The notes under the pieces were generated by a model, which did not search any database, was not told the origin of the DNA, and worked only from the letters and a program-made list of their open reading frames with translations. Below, piece after piece: positions 1 through 12,920 of a stretch of 64,000 nt of DNA; position 1 is the stretch's first letter; every line of letters starts with the position of its first letter. The DNA lies in assembly GCF_041146395.1 (NCBI RefSeq), contig NC_090999.1, forward strand, positions 65,229,001 to 65,293,000. Reading direction: 5' to 3'. The DNA comes from Eulemur rufifrons (taxonomy: Eukaryota > Chordata > Mammalia > Primates > Lemuridae). Made by a program: the position numbers and the translations under genes.

Positions 1-1184
1 ACAGGTTCTTGCATACGACGTTTCCAGAAAAGATGGGGGACACAGCAGCCTCAGAGAATCTTGAGTTTTGCCCCAGGGGCAACTTGACTGGAGGTGACAG
101 TTTTGACACACAATATCTGCTTCCTATTTTGCTACTACCCACAGAAGCTCAGAAGGGATGTTAAAACAAAAATTCAGTCTTCAAAAAGAGCAAGATAGTG
201 CTTCCCATCTATCTCTAAGAGAAGAGAGAGACAGAGGCAGGCTCCTGTGGCAGACGAGGATTTGCTCAGCGACGGTGGGAAGCCCAGCAAATGGAGCTCC
301 CCGGGCAGCGGCTCCTAGAAAGGGTTTCTCTTAGTGACCTGTATTTTTCCAGAAGAAAGGGGGAATTAAAGGACACATAAAATCAGAGGAGGAAAGGAGG
401 GAGCAGAAAGGATTTCAGGAGCAGACAGTACACTGAGTGCAATTTGACAGCCAGACACTATAAAAGTTATGGGTTTGGATCCAAATGCCCAGTCGATAGA
501 GCACCGAGTAGAAACTTCAAAATGAACGTAGGGAAGAGGGGGCACACAGAGACTAGGCTGGGAGGTTAGTAATAATTCCTAGACCCAGATTTCAGTGGTA
601 GCAGTATGCCTCTTGGCGGGAGGAATAAAATTTTAGATGTATAGAAGTAAAAATGATACATGTGTTAATTTCCAAAGGGAGATTAAAGATCTTTCTCTAA
701 TACATTTCCAGTGTTGAAATGTTCTCCAGGACTTATTTTTATTAAGCACACATTCCTGGGAAGATGATAAAGCTGGCCGTGAGACTGCATTCTGAAAATG
801 CTCAATTATTTCCTTTAAATGTGGCCTCCCGCCTTTCTGAAATCTCTACACTGGGCCGAACAGGAGACCACTGAACTCATTATACTAGCTGATTCCTGAG
901 TATCTTCTTCACTACTAAGAGCAAATGCTGTGCCCTCTGCCAAATTTTTAAGCATCTGAGAAGGCAAATATCTGGAAATGACTATATTCTATGCTGAGCT
1001 CCCTGAGTCCGTGCTGAATAAATGCAGAGAGGTATAGGTTATACCTGACAAAAACAAAGTAAACTTCTATATAGTCTCTATATTGGAAAATAAAAGAGAC
1101 TGAAAAATGTGGGTTATATTTTTATAACATATTATCCCTCTTTTACTTAGCCTTAAGTATATTCAACTGCATTTCAATAATAGT
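1..1184. other. single-copy sequence, no gene seen
   Basis: Nothing recognisable on either strand. No long open frame, no clear transposon ends and no CpG-rich stretch. I cannot tell whether it is intronic or intergenic. Confidence 0.5.
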
Positions 1185-1410
1185 GATGTTACTAATAGCA
1201 GCTATCATTTCACTGTCTATACTATGCCAAGCACACAAATATTAATATTAATCTTCCCCAAACAATCCTTTAAGGTAGATAGCCACAATTTACAGAAAAG
1301 GAAATTGAGGCCTAGTTATATTAAATAATTTCCCCAAGAATACACAGGGCTGGAAAGTGGCAGAAATGAGGTTTGAACACAGATCTGTCTGAAGCCCACA
1401 TCCTTCACCA
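1185..1410 (+). repeat. MIR SINE
   Basis: This follows the MIR core order: a degraded CATTTATTGAGC-type start, TATGCCAAGCAC, then TTTACAGAAAAGGAAATTGAGGC, a GGGCTGGAAAGTGGCAGA segment and a final CTGAAGCCCACATCCTT. It is diverged, as expected for a mammal-wide SINE. The 5' part is the least certain. Confidence 0.8.
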
Positions 1411-1424
1411 ATAAGTAGGCTCCT

Positions 1425-1660
1425 GAGCACAGTGCTGCCAGCTGGGAATAGGATAATGAATAAGTCATGGTTCAGTCTTCAAGGAGTCCACATGGACAGT
1501 GAAGAGAGGAGAAAGAACAGATATAACCCATAACAGTATGAGGAAATTCTACAAGAATATGAAGACTTAGCAACTAATACCCTGACTATGAACAGTGAGG
1601 GGCAGTGTTTGCACCGGGTTTTAAAATGAGGAACAGTTTGGCAGGTGTGAGGGCCGTAGA
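1425..1660 (-). repeat. L2 LINE 3' fragment
   Basis: The plus strand reads as a reverse-complemented L2 3' end: GCACAGTGCTG, GGATAATGAATAAG, then a diverged version of the 'gagctcacagtctagt' segment. It is old and weakly matching, and joins the end of the MIR directly. Confidence 0.5.
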
Positions 1661-2769
1661 TAGCTGGGGTGAAAAGTGCTCAGCCATGAGACAGCCTCTT
1701 GCAAGCTGATTGACTCCATCTAAACATCGCTGGACTGAATCACTGAATGGAATCACCAATGAGGAAGATTCTAGTTTTAATGGTCACTTTTCAAAATAAG
1801 TCAGGCCATTATCATTCTCAAGCTATCTTCAGGTTTTATTAAGCCTGCTTTTTAATCCATTCAATAGGTTGATTTTTTTTAAAATTAAGATTATTAAACC
1901 AGAAGAGCTTCAATAAAGACTCTCAGATTGATGTGAAGTGATTGATGATTGGCTTTTGTTTTGGGCACTATAGCCAACTGGGTATCCGATCACTGCATAT
2001 TTCAAAGCACTTCTCCCTGGGTCATTAGTAAGAAACCTATGTGATGCAAGTATAAAGCTTCACTTCAAATATTCTGCTTTTCTTCCTACCCCTTATCTAC
2101 AAGGCCACAGTTTGTCACTGAGAAAATTAAACTAGGGATAGGGAAGGGGAATGGAGTGTTTGATCACCTTCAAGTTGAAACATATATTTTGGAAAATTTT
2201 TCTCCCCTCAAATGCTAAAAAACACATATAGGGAGCTGGGTTTACCCCAATCTAGTAAGAATCACTGTATAAATAATATCAAAATTTTCTGCACACTCTT
2301 CAAAATGCTAGTTAACTATCTTTGCTAATTCTGACTAAATTGATCAGAGTTTGAACAAAATGAGGTAGATCAGAGCATAGTAAACGTGAAGTACACCAAA
2401 GTCCAGGATATGAATAATGAGTATTGTCAGAGTGAGATACATTAACCTGGAGAAGTAAATGAAAATTCTTGTGAAATTGCCCTGGTAAACACACATAACT
2501 ACAAAGGCTGCAGACTAGCATGTACCCACATCCCAAGGGTGAGATGGAGAGAGAAGATGAGGGAGACAATATGAATGAAAGTAAACTTTAACAATGAGGA
2601 AACCTGGGGAGACAGAAAGTACAGGAAACACAACCCCAGGACTTTCCTGCACAAAGTAAGATATGCAGTCACTTTCTAACATGTCCAAAACTGAAAAAAA
2701 AAAAAAAAAAAAGCCCATGAATTTTCAATTTCAATCTACTTTTCCAATCCATAGCATTCAACACTTTTA
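1661..2769. other. single-copy sequence with an A tract
   Basis: No gene or clear repeat was recognised. A pure A run of about 18 bases lies near 2695-2712 and could be the tail of a decayed retroposed copy, but nothing recognisable precedes it. Confidence 0.45.
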
Positions 2770-3790
2770 CTCCTTCCTTTAATCTCTGTTTCTTTTCATG
2801 ACCCTGTTCTCTGCCATCTCCTCTTTGCCTTTCTCCTGCAATTGCTACATCTACATAAGAGTTTCCTTCAGTTTTATGAAGACATGTAACATATCCAGAC
2901 CTTTATCACTCTTGCTCCAACCACGGCTCTTGAGCTTGATTGCCCCACAGAAACATCCCACTAATCCTCATAAAACATGACCAAAATGGAATTTTATCTT
3001 TCTCAATTGTCTTCCAACATTCCCAACTCTAACTACTAGCAGCACCATTCTTCCAGTAACTAAATCAAAATATTGGGGGGAGAAAGTTTTGACTTCTCTT
3101 TCCCCCTTCCCTGACCAATCAGCCACGAGACACAGTTAACATTACTCAGAAATCCTTTCATACCATGACTTCTCAATTGAGTCCATTGTCTCTGAACTCC
3201 TGTAGCTTCCCACGAAATATCTCCACGTGTCTGTCCCTTCCCTCTCTCTTTCTCACTTACACCCTTCCTGCTGCCATCAGAGTTATTGTTCTTAAAGATT
3301 ATTCCTTTACTCAAAGGTTTTCAGAGAATCCCCATAATCCACAGAATGAAGAAGTCCAGATTTCTTAGGACGATCTTCAATGCCTTCCATAGTCTGGTTT
3401 CAATTTACCCTTTTAGGCTCCCCCTATGGATGGATTATTTGATGCTGCTAAACATAACTGAGGCTCACAGATGGCTACACTTTAGCTTATGTTTAGCTAC
3501 CTTATCACACCCCTGCACCCAGAATATTCCCACCTCTGTCCCAATTATCTTTTAAGGTCCTAGTTGAACATGACTCACTCTAGGAAGCTCCTTTGAATAC
3601 TATCTCTACTTCAAAGCATCAAGCAAAATTAATGCTACCTTTCTTAATAGTTCTATTTTCTTTTACCTCTTTTACTTATTTTACCCATACTTTTCCCATA
3701 GTCAACAGATGTGGGTATCTCCCCACTAGACTATGATCTCTCTTTTTTTTTTATTCCACGCCGCTCTTAGCATATGAATGCTGCACAAAT
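2770..3790 (+). repeat. L2 LINE, about 1 kb of the 3' half
   Basis: In order, the sequence matches the end of the L2 reverse-transcriptase frame and its 3' region: AACATGACCAAAATGGAA (the L2 'catgtccaaaactgaa' segment), GACTTCTCTTTCCCCC, CCTTTACTCAAAGG, AGGAAGCTCCTTTGAATAC, and CCACTAGACTATGATCTC near the 3' end. Short open frames here are decayed remains, broken by many stops, with no live coding capacity. Confidence 0.75.
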
Positions 3791-6700
3791 GTCTAGTGAA
3801 CTTTGGCATCACCAACTGAAAAGTATTTAAATTAAAAACTAAAAACACACTAGACTAACAAGTAGTATATGACATTATACAACATTGACTTCTGGCAAAA
3901 ACAATGTACTTTTTACCTTTATTGCTAAATAAAATGTCTAGTGTAGAAGTTATAAGGAAATAAGCATATGTCTTAATAAAGATTCTGAAGGTTAATTTGT
4001 AGGTAATAAAACAAAATTGTTTTGCCACTTTCATTACAGTGCAAAAAAACATGTAACCATGTTTATTCCACTTGTAGATCATCATATAATCAGAATGAAC
4101 TCTGTAAGAGAAACACAAGTTTGAGGGAGTAAAAGAAGACCAGTTATGATGCTGTTTCTATACAAAGTTCCTAACTTTGACCCTCAGATACAACCAGTAT
4201 TATGACCTGCTTCCTTGTGCTCTTTTGGCAAAGTATGTTAGAAGTGGATAAAAATGAAACAACACAAAATAGTAAGCAGGAGCATCCTTTCCTGTAATGC
4301 TCAATTTTCAAATGTAATAAATTTAGCTTCACTAGTTTGAAGAGGGGAAAGACTAATTGTAAGCACTAATTGCCCTTAATTTGAGGCCATTTGGAAAATC
4401 AAAACCCTCTGCTATATCAAATGATGTTATAAAGTATTACTATATTAAAAAATGAAATCTCTCTTACAATGTGTTAATTTTCTTGTCAAGAAATATAAAT
4501 TTATGAATGTCAAGACATCACTGGCATCAATTCCATAAATTTCCTTTGACTCAATGACCATTTGAGTTATCTCTACTAATAACTCACAACCAGAGGGAGG
4601 GGAAAACTTACTCTCCAATGAAGCAATTCATGTTAGATTATCTATTGTAAATTTCACAGCAGATTCCCTTTGAATTACATAAAGTTCATTGATTTGTGGT
4701 TACTGTTACCTTTATTTTTAGTGTTTTTGACACAGAAAATATGTCATTCATCTATTTGTCTACTTTCCAAATAATATCTGATCCATAAAATAACAAACCA
4801 CATTGTTATTCAACAATTTTCTCTATGTATAATAAATTTTAAGGATTCATGTGGAAAACTAATCTTATTTTCTTATTCAAAAAATCCAAACATACCTAAC
4901 CTTATCATTCACAATTTCTCTCAATGTTAAGTAGATAACTAGAATATTTTTCCTCTAATATAAAAATAGATTTTCTTGGGTGCTTAATTAATTCTTTTAA
5001 CAAAGTACAGTATCTTTCAGGATTATTTCAGAACACTAAATAAAAAACTAAAGAAAATAAAAACTATAACACAGAGTGCAAATAATGAACTAACATTAGT
5101 AATATTTCATTTCATATATTACTTCTAAAGGAAATAATTATCACAATAATTTGCACCTAGTAAATTATAATAAATTTTAATTTTAATCAAAACCCTGAAA
5201 CTCTCCAATAAAATTCTTTCAAGTTCTAAAATCACATCATAATATAAATTGAATATTTTGCTATACCAGATATCTCTAAGAGAAACAATTTGTAACACTA
5301 TAGACTAGGAGCAAAAGCTGATACCTCCTAAGAGAAGATAATGGTTCCCTCTTCTTAAAGCAAAGCAGTTAGACTGAACTGCTAACTCCTACAATCAAAT
5401 AATCCATTTGTACTGCATACAAAGGAATACCACACATATTATTTGGTGCAAAGTTAGCATAAAACTAATTATCAACAGTTCACACTCTAGGATGCAGAAA
5501 ACAGACTAGATTCATGTATAACATGCTAGAACTATAGCCTGAGAACCACCTGTAATATATTATTGATGATTCTTGTAAAGTCCCCAAATTTGATGTTTGC
5601 TAGTGTTCATTAATGAGATAATTCTTAAAGTAATAAGGTTTTCAGAAACTCATTGTATCTCTGCCTCTCTTTTGAAAAAATACTTACAAAAGAAATAATA
5701 AATCCAGTATAAATTATCAAAAATAAATGTGCCCAGCCACAGCAAATGACAATTTCTCTATACGTTATTTCTAAGTCTTCTAATAGATATTTCTTTTCTG
5801 ATTCCACAATCACCATGGTTGGTGCTATGAGTTCATGCTAATTAGACCACCCCAGATCATTTTGCCAGGCAGAGTCATCCATTTCTCTCAGGACTAATGG
5901 ACGCATTGGTCAGGAGTTGGATACAAGATCGCCTAGCATAGAGCCGCTCAATACACCATGATCCTTCACTGTTCTTTAGTAGAACAAGCAGAAGACTGAG
6001 AAAGGAGGATTCTTCTCATCCCTTGAGTTTTCATCACCTCAATACATCTCATGCCCCTATGCATTCCCCATCCCACTGAGCTGTGACCTCCAGATGTTCT
6101 TTGCCTAACCCAATGGTAGCACTATCTTCTTTCATCAGCCTGCTGCAATCTCTTTTATCCCAGAAAATACAGTCCCAGTAATGTGTTAAGGGGTGAAACA
6201 CTGGACGTTTGTATCCACTCACCCAACACCCTATCTGCCTCCCCTTTCTAGGGGTCTCTGACTGAGACACAGGCATGGGCCAGCACAGACACCATTCAAA
6301 CCCACCGATGGAGGATATCCTCAAATTCGCCAGAATTCAAAACAAGTCCTTTCCTCCTAAAACATGCTTATTACTGCAGAGAGGACTTTCATAAGACAAA
6401 ATCAAACCAAGCAAAATTATATGACCCTGATAATGGTGTTTCTTTTGACACTTGCTGAGGTCTCCTCACCTTCATTCTTCATCTCAGGCAGCTGCTTAAA
6501 CTGAGCTGTGGAGGCAACACCTTCTCTTGTGATCACTGCTTGTTCTGCAGCAACCTTGGATCCACTCTGATGAACCATCAAAGGTCAAGTTTGGCTCATC
6601 AAAAAGATTAAGAAGGTGATTCTGGTATCTGTGGGAAGACCAAAAGTCTAACAAGAATAAGGAAGGTGCCACATAACCATGGCTTTGTGGCCTTTTTACT

Positions 6701-7139
6701 AAACACACTTCTGATTGGCCCCTACAGAACCTTCTGATTTTCCTGATAAAAATATAGAAAATCCGCTTATATCCTTCCTATCCTATGTTATTAGAGCTCC
6801 CATGATTGGGTAAATTGTGATCATTAATCGGACTAATAAGTAAATAATAGATTAAGACAATCTGTACTAACTCAGAGATAATACAGACTTTCATTTAAAA
6901 AAAATTAACTATTAATATCAGTCTATCATTCCTACAACTTTTCTATTTTCAACTTTTTTATTTGCATCTAATGATGCAAGAATAAGGCAGTTCAATGTGA
7001 TTGCACTGATTTTATATTGCCACTTAAAGAGCTAGAACATATCAAAGCACCTCCCTTATTTAATGTAATCTCATTCCTCCCATAGGAAATTATAGGAATA
7101 TTATTCAAATGTATTTTTGGTTTTGTTAGGTATAACTGA
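3791..7139. other. AT-rich single-copy sequence, no gene seen
   Basis: About 3.3 kb without a recognised gene or repeat. The part from 4300 to 5600 is strongly AT-rich. The part from 6050 to 6330 is richer in GC and carries a 91-codon minus-strand open frame. That frame looks like no family I know and has no flanking exon signals, so I do not call it a gene. Confidence 0.45.
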
Positions 7140-7645
7140 TAGCAAGAAACAGAGACACATATAAACCAATTTATTAAAAAATTTACTGAAAGTACACTGC
7201 AGATTTTCATGGAAGGAAATGTGAAGTCAAGCCAAACCTCTGGGAATGGGAATCTTTAATGTCTTTTGGGTGACGCCTTCCCATTTGCTTCTCTCTGCAT
7301 TTTCTCTCCATGCAAACCAGCTTCCCCTGGTTGTTCCTGGCTTATGACCTCCCTCCCCTCATCACTTTGGTCTGCTTATAGCTTTAGCTGTCAGTGATCC
7401 CAGTTTCCACATCGTCTGGTTGTTTTGTTCCTGACAATTAAATTATCAAGACTCTCAAAAACCCTTATCTTAAATTTTCAAGAGCAAATATATTTGGCAC
7501 AGATCATATGCTATGAATGTGCTTCCTCTGACTCAGGTGGGGTGGGAAAAAAGACACTTCTGGAGAAACCAACCTGGCAGCTTAGGTCTGACTCTTCAGC
7601 GGGAGCTATGGGGTGGGGCCATCCCAACAGTGTTGCTGAGTAGTG
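7140..7645. repeat. possible old LTR or MER-type repeat
   Basis: The stretch has the texture of an old eutherian LTR: a CCAATTTATTAAAAAA start, CTTCTCTCTGCATTTTC, CTCTCAAAAACCCTTATC, then a diverged 'ggcccagctcaggtg' segment. I cannot name the family, and the boundaries are guesses. Confidence 0.3.
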
Positions 7646-8160
7646 GAAATTCACTTTAATTTGATTCTGAAAATACATGATTACTTCCCATGTTCCAGGC
7701 AGGCAGTGAAATGTATTAATAAATCACCTACAAACTTACAAAATTCTAGGATAGCCTCAAACAATATGGGCTATAGAAATAGAGAATATGTATTAAACAG
7801 GCATTGATGGAGGCTACATTTAATGATGAATTTCTTTTTCTATTCTTTTTTAGACCTCTAGGATTAGAGCTTTCCTTGGACTCAGTTTGGATTGCTTCAT
7901 GCTTTTCCATGATGCTATATAACATCCAAATCTGAGTATCTGACATAGTTATCTCCATCCATTCTATTTTTTAAAGAAATAGCTTAAACATCTCAGCTCA
8001 AGCAAGTCTTATCTCCTACTTATCTCTTTTCCCATAACCATAACCACACTCATATGTACCATGTTCATTTCCAGGTTGGGACTTTTATCCCTTCTGTCCT
8101 TTTGTTTGGAATTCCTACCCTACTTTCTTCTCCAAACTATAGCTAAACCTCAAAACCCAT

Positions 8161-8474
8161 TTTTTTTTTCCTTCAGAAAACAACCTATTTATTTTTGTTT
8201 AACCTGGTATTAACCATACAAATTTCTTTTTTTTCTTTTTTTATCTTTCTGTGCCTGGTTTATTTCACTTAAAATAATGTCTTCCAGATCCATCCATGTT
8301 TCTGCAAATGACAAAATTTCTTTCTTTTGCATGGCTAAATAATATTCCATTGTATACATACATCACATCTTTTTTATCCATTCGTCCCTTGATAAACACT
8401 CAAGCTGATTCCACATTTTAGCCATTGTGAATAATGCTGCAATAAACACTAAAGTATAAATATCTTCTGGTTAC
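8161..8474 (-). mobile_element. L1 3' piece (ORF2 end)
   Basis: Read on the minus strand this is the end of L1 ORF2: GCAGCATTATTCACAATGGC, then ACAATGGAATATTATTTAGC, AACATGGATGGATCTGG and AAGTGAAATAAACCAGGCAC. A T run at 8160-8170 on the plus strand is the likely poly(A) tail. The piece stops abruptly near 8474, where it meets a second L1 segment of a different type. Confidence 0.85.
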
Positions 8475-8476
8475 AT

Positions 8477-9181
8477 TTTATGTCTTTGCCTCACCCAAGC
8501 AAGGTTTAGAGGCATGCCCTTCCCCTCTACAATGCTCACTGTGTCTGTGACCCTTAGTTGTGAGTTTACCCCCCGCAACCGTCTAATCCCTGGAGAATAT
8601 TACTACTGTGTGAGCACCATAATGTTGATCAGTTAGTACCAATTTGACGGCAAGTACATGTGAAGACTATTCCTCCAATCTTGTGATACCTCACTGCGGA
8701 TAATGGGCTCAAGCTCAATCCAGGAAAATATAAGAGGTGCTAGATCACTGTCATTTCTTATAATTGAGTAATATTCCATTGTATACATATACCAAATTTT
8801 AGTAATCCACTCATGAATTGACGGGCACTTGGGTTTTCTTCACATCCTTGCAATAGTGAATTGTGCTGCCATAAACATTTGGGTGCAGATGTCTTTATTA
8901 TAGAATGACTTTTGCTCTTTGGGGTAGATGCCTAATAGTGCTACTGCTGGATTGAATGGTATTTCTATTTTTAGCTCTTTGAGGTATCTCCAGATTCTTT
9001 TCCACAGAGGTTGCACCAATTTGCAGTCCCACCAGCAGTGTAAGAATGTTCCCATCTCTCCACATCCTCGCCAGCATTTGTTGTTTTGGGATTTTTTTTG
9101 ATAGAGGCCAATCTCACTGGGGTTAGGCGATATCTCATTGTGGTTTTGATTTGCATTTCTCTAATGATTAGAGATGTCGAA
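8477..9181 (-). mobile_element. lemur-type L1 3' fragment
   Basis: The minus strand encodes the C-terminal end of L1 ORF2 (conserved [13 protein letters not shown] and [18 protein letters not shown] segments). A 3' untranslated region of strepsirrhine type follows (GACAGTGATCTAGCACC, GTACTTGCCGTCAAATTGG, GTGCTCACACAGTAGTAA). It is 5'-truncated at 9181. Stops and the missing 5' end make it dead. A 16-bp near-match flanks this piece and the preceding one together (8149-8164 and 9182-9197). Confidence 0.85.
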
Positions 9182-9359
9182 CTCAAAACACATTTTTGAA
9201 TCCCATCTCCTCTCAGAAATCCTCCTTGATCAATTCAATTAACTGATTTCCTCTTACTTCTCATTTGTTAAATACGATAAAATGGAATTACAGAAATATG
9301 AATAGATTTGAGAATTATTTAAGAGGTAACATTAAAGATGGATTTTTGTGATAAACTGA

Positions 9360-9775
9360 TTTCCTACCCTTTCTGTCCTCCTTCCTAAGAGAATGTCATT
9401 TTGGTGCATGGGAGATGATAATGTTCTCATCTAGAAAGCAACAGTCAGCCTGCCTGGCAGAGAGGAGCAGCCATACAGCACAATTCTGGCCAATGAGATA
9501 TAAGTACGTTGAGTAGTTACTCAACAAGAGAGTAAACTCAACTAGCATGAGCTTTTCTGATTTTTTTCCCTCCCTTTTTTACTGCCTGAAATACGAATGT
9601 GATGTTGAAGATGGAACAGCTATCTTGTAACCATAAGAAGACCATAAAGGAAAGAGGAAAGAGAATTTGCAAAACCTAAACTCTGAAATCCTTGAGCCAA
9701 GCAACTACCTACCTCTCAACTTCTAATTAAGTAAGAAAAATAAAACTTATAAAATATTTAGGCCACTCAGTTTTT
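9360..9775 (+). repeat. old LTR-like repeat, MLT1/MER type
   Basis: Recognisable landmarks of an old eutherian LTR are present in order: TTCTGGCCAATGAGATATAAG, a CTGCCTGAAATACGAATGTG segment, GAACAGCTATCTTGTAACCAT, CTACCTCTCAACTTC, then AATAAAACTTATAAAATATTTAGGCCACT. A homopolymer T/G run follows. The family is not certain. Confidence 0.45.
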
Positions 9776-12204
9776 TTTTTGGCGGGGGGGGGGTATTCTA
9801 ATACTACTTTAATTACCATTAGCCTGTGTACACTTTACTATCTAACAAGTTAAAAGACAAAAACAACACACAAACAAAAAACCTTTATACTACCTGAAGG
9901 GATAACATTTTGAAACGATTCCATATTTGCTTAATGTCTATGAACACAAATTAATATATTTCTGGATTTTATAAACCAATAGTTTACCTTCTTTGATTTT
10001 GATATGTTTGTGGAACACATTATAAATAAATTAACTCTTTGATCTTTGACATTTATTGTAAACATTTTTTATGGTACTCTAAGAGAGCCTAAGATAAATA
10101 GGGTTTCTTTTTCAATGAAGAAAAATACATATTAAATGTTACCTAAAAAATAGTCTTGACTTTGTAAATGCCCTGGTGTCATGACCTTCCTATTTATAGA
10201 TAATTCTATACGTATGTGCTGGCAGAATTGTAGATATTGCTATGTTGCCAGGAACTCTTGCTATGATACATCTGTAGGAAGCCTGGGCTTTGATCCAAGG
10301 AGCTAGAGCTGGAAAAGTCAGCCCTTGTCTTTCCAGAGAATTACTAAGAAACTACCCCATCCTGTAGGCTGTCCTTTTTCCACAGCTAAAGAATATTTTC
10401 TTGGCATTGTTCCTCTGCTACTGTGTTGTATTGGCATTTCTCCAGCTCAGAGGAGAATGAGGCTCCCAAGCCTGACAGGTACCTGTTGAGATGGCCCCCA
10501 GAAATGTCTATAGGGGTTTCTCCTAAAAAGAGGTATTCAGAGGAAATCCTACCAGATGTCAAAGGTGCCCAGTATCACACACTCTCAGACGCAGCCATGT
10601 ACAAGAGACATAAGGTCACACACCCTGATAAGTGAGATGGAAAAATTATATATTCTTATTATAAACACACTGCCATACCAAAGTGAGAAACTGCAGTTGC
10701 ATTAGGCTGATGGATAATATGGCAGCAAGCAAACAGATATTTACTGTCTTTTCAATCTAAACCGTGCAAATGTCTCCTCCTGACTTACATGCCAAGCTTT
10801 TCAAAGACTTCATCACCAAATTACTATCATTAGTAAAGTACAAGAGTACAGAAGTATCCTTTCTCCTGAAGCTCTGTGGAAGGAAAAGACTAAATAAAAA
10901 GAGAGAATTTCAACTCTTCTTGGTTAGCATTTTTATCGACTACCCAAAGGGTACACGACTCTAGCAGATGCATGAGGTTATATACAGCCCTAGTAGAATC
11001 CACAACTGAAGACAAGCACAGTAAAGATTTCAGAAAGCAACAAGACAGATTCACTTCTAAGTAAGACCACCAACGCTATTTACAAACTTAAGAAAACGTC
11101 TATTAATCATGCACTCTAGCACATTCATATTTCCTAGTATTGTTTCCAAATATTTCTAGCATATACTGTAAATAGCTTTTCTTTCCTGGAATTTAACATT
11201 GATATTACCTTTTAAATTCGTTCATGAGTTTGCTTTCATCAGAGTTTTCAAGAATTTTCTTCCCCTAGAGGATGTCAAAATTTATCATTTCTAAATTTAG
11301 AAGGGTAATGGAAGATGTATGACTCCTTATCAAAGCACTTTATATAATTTAACTAAAATTCAGTCAGAACAACAAATATAATTTGGGAGTTCCACATTCT
11401 AACTACAGATAATTCTTTACATTTGTGGAGAGGGGAGGCTTTTAGTAAAGCTGGTCTTAGCCACAACTGTCTTCCTTCTGTCTAACAGAATGTGAGGCCA
11501 TAACCTCTGTCATTAAACACCCGTGAAACAGATAATATACACTGTGATTAATTTCTGTGGATAATGGGACATTAACTGGGCAGTTCACAGGTATCAACTC
11601 CGAAGTCCTGAGGCATGGTAATAACACTGGAGGTTAGAATTTACATGGAAACCTATGAAAGCACTTACTAGTATACCAAATGATATTAATAAAATAAATA
11701 TCTTTTGCATTAACCACCCTCAGTGAAGTGGTTCTACCAGGCAATTGACAATTGATGAAGTCTGATTGTGTGCTCGAGGCCTCAGACCACATTTTGAAAT
11801 GAAAACCAAACTTGCTGCTAAATAGTAGCACAAAGGAAAGAATAATCAGTACCCAGGACCTCCTAAAATAAGATGTGCACCCTGGCTCACTAATTTCTCC
11901 GGTCATGCAGGAATTTCAGAAGTGCATAAAAAACCTGATATATTGTTCAGATTTGCTAGAGGTCGGGAGAAGATCTAGCCTGTGGGCAAGAGACAGAAAC
12001 TTCCAGGCACATTCCAAGGCTAAACCTTAGACAAAGGGACTAGACTGATGTCAGAAGAGAACAAGGACCCTAAGGAGTTTCTAGTCCCCAGCATAAGTTA
12101 TACTGTACTGGGGTAGCAATGAGAGAAGAGCTGGGATGAAAAGAGTTAGAGGGAGTAAGACTGGATACACCATGGAGCAGGTTGAAAGGGAAAATGTGTG
12201 CTCA
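9776..12204. other. single-copy sequence, no confirmed gene
   Basis: About 2.4 kb with no repeat I can name. It starts with a T10 then GGC then G9 run (about 9771-9793). The segment 10439-10635 is the only part with a coding-like look, and is listed separately. A 90-codon minus-strand frame at 11634-11906 lacks any supporting feature. Confidence 0.45.
10439..10635 (+). other. possible terminal exon, weak candidate
   Basis: An open frame runs to TGA at 10633-10635, preceded at 10437-10449 by a pyrimidine-rich stretch ending in TTTCTCCAG, which fits a splice acceptor. The encoded stretch is balanced in charged and hydrophobic residues (for example APKPDRYLLRWPPEMS and DVKGAQYHTLSDAAMYK), unlike the low-complexity peptides of most open frames here. 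No domain or family is recognised, no partner exon was found, and a frame of this length can arise by chance in 64 kb. It could also be an old pseudogene piece. Confidence 0.2.
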
Positions 12205-12300
12205 GTAGTTAAGTCCGTGGTGGCAGGGATTTGTGTGTTTCGTTCAACACTACACACATGCCCAGTTTAGGGGACATGATAAGAGGAATGAATAAATGAG
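12205..12300 (+). repeat. L2 LINE 3' end fragment
   Basis: GGTGGCAGGGATTTGTGTG, TTTCGTTCAACACTAC and GGAATGAATAAATGAG keep the order of the L2 3' terminus ('gcagggatttgtgtct...ttcactg...gaatgaatga'). Confidence 0.5.
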
Positions 12301-12574
12301 AAGGTAAGGCTTTTTGATTCTTTTTCTTTATTATTTGGTTCTTTAATGATTCCCGGAGTGTGGGATTCTTCATCAGGTAGTCTGGGACATCATTTTAGGT
12401 TGGTACAGTACATTAAAAACCCTAAATCGGGTAATGACAAAGTTTTTCCCTTTTCAATTTTCCAATATCAAGGGGAAAATTTCAGTTTGGTACTCGTAGG
12501 TCTTTTACACCTCTCCATTCCTGTTCAAATAGGAGATACATGTTCTCAGGCACATCATCTAGCTAAAACTGATA

Positions 12575-12920
12575 GTCATACGTCCCTTAACAACTGAGAT
12601 TCGTTCTGAGAAAGGCACCCTTAGGCCATTTCATCACTGTGTGAACATCATGGAGTGTATTTACACAAACCTAGAGGGCACAGCCTATGATACACCGGGC
12701 CTATATGATGTAGCCTATTGTGCCTAGGCTACAAACCTATACAACATGCTATCATACTGAGTATTATAGGCAATTGTAGCATAATGGTAAATACTTGTGT
12801 AGCTAAATATATCTAGACATAGAAAAGATACAGAAAAAATATGGTATTATGATCTTTTGGCAGCCCCGTTGTATATGCATTCCATTGTTGACTGAAACAT
12901 CATTATGCACTATATGACTA
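12575..12920 (+). mobile_element. Tigger-type MITE (MER6-like)
   Basis: A nonautonomous Tc1/mariner-Tigger element of about 345 bp. The left end is GTCATACGTCCCTTAACAAC and the right end is its diverged inverted match, ACATCATTATGCACTATATGACT. TA dinucleotides lie at both ends, as expected for this superfamily. The interior landmarks GTGTATTTACACAAACCTAG, GCCTATTGTGCCTAGGCTAC and AGGCAATTGTAGCATAATGG are well kept. No transposase is encoded. Confidence 0.8.

Noticed and set aside
9771..9793. T10-GGC-G9 run as a G-quadruplex or telomere-like signal
   Set aside because: One G run only, so no quadruplex pattern; most likely homopolymer slippage.
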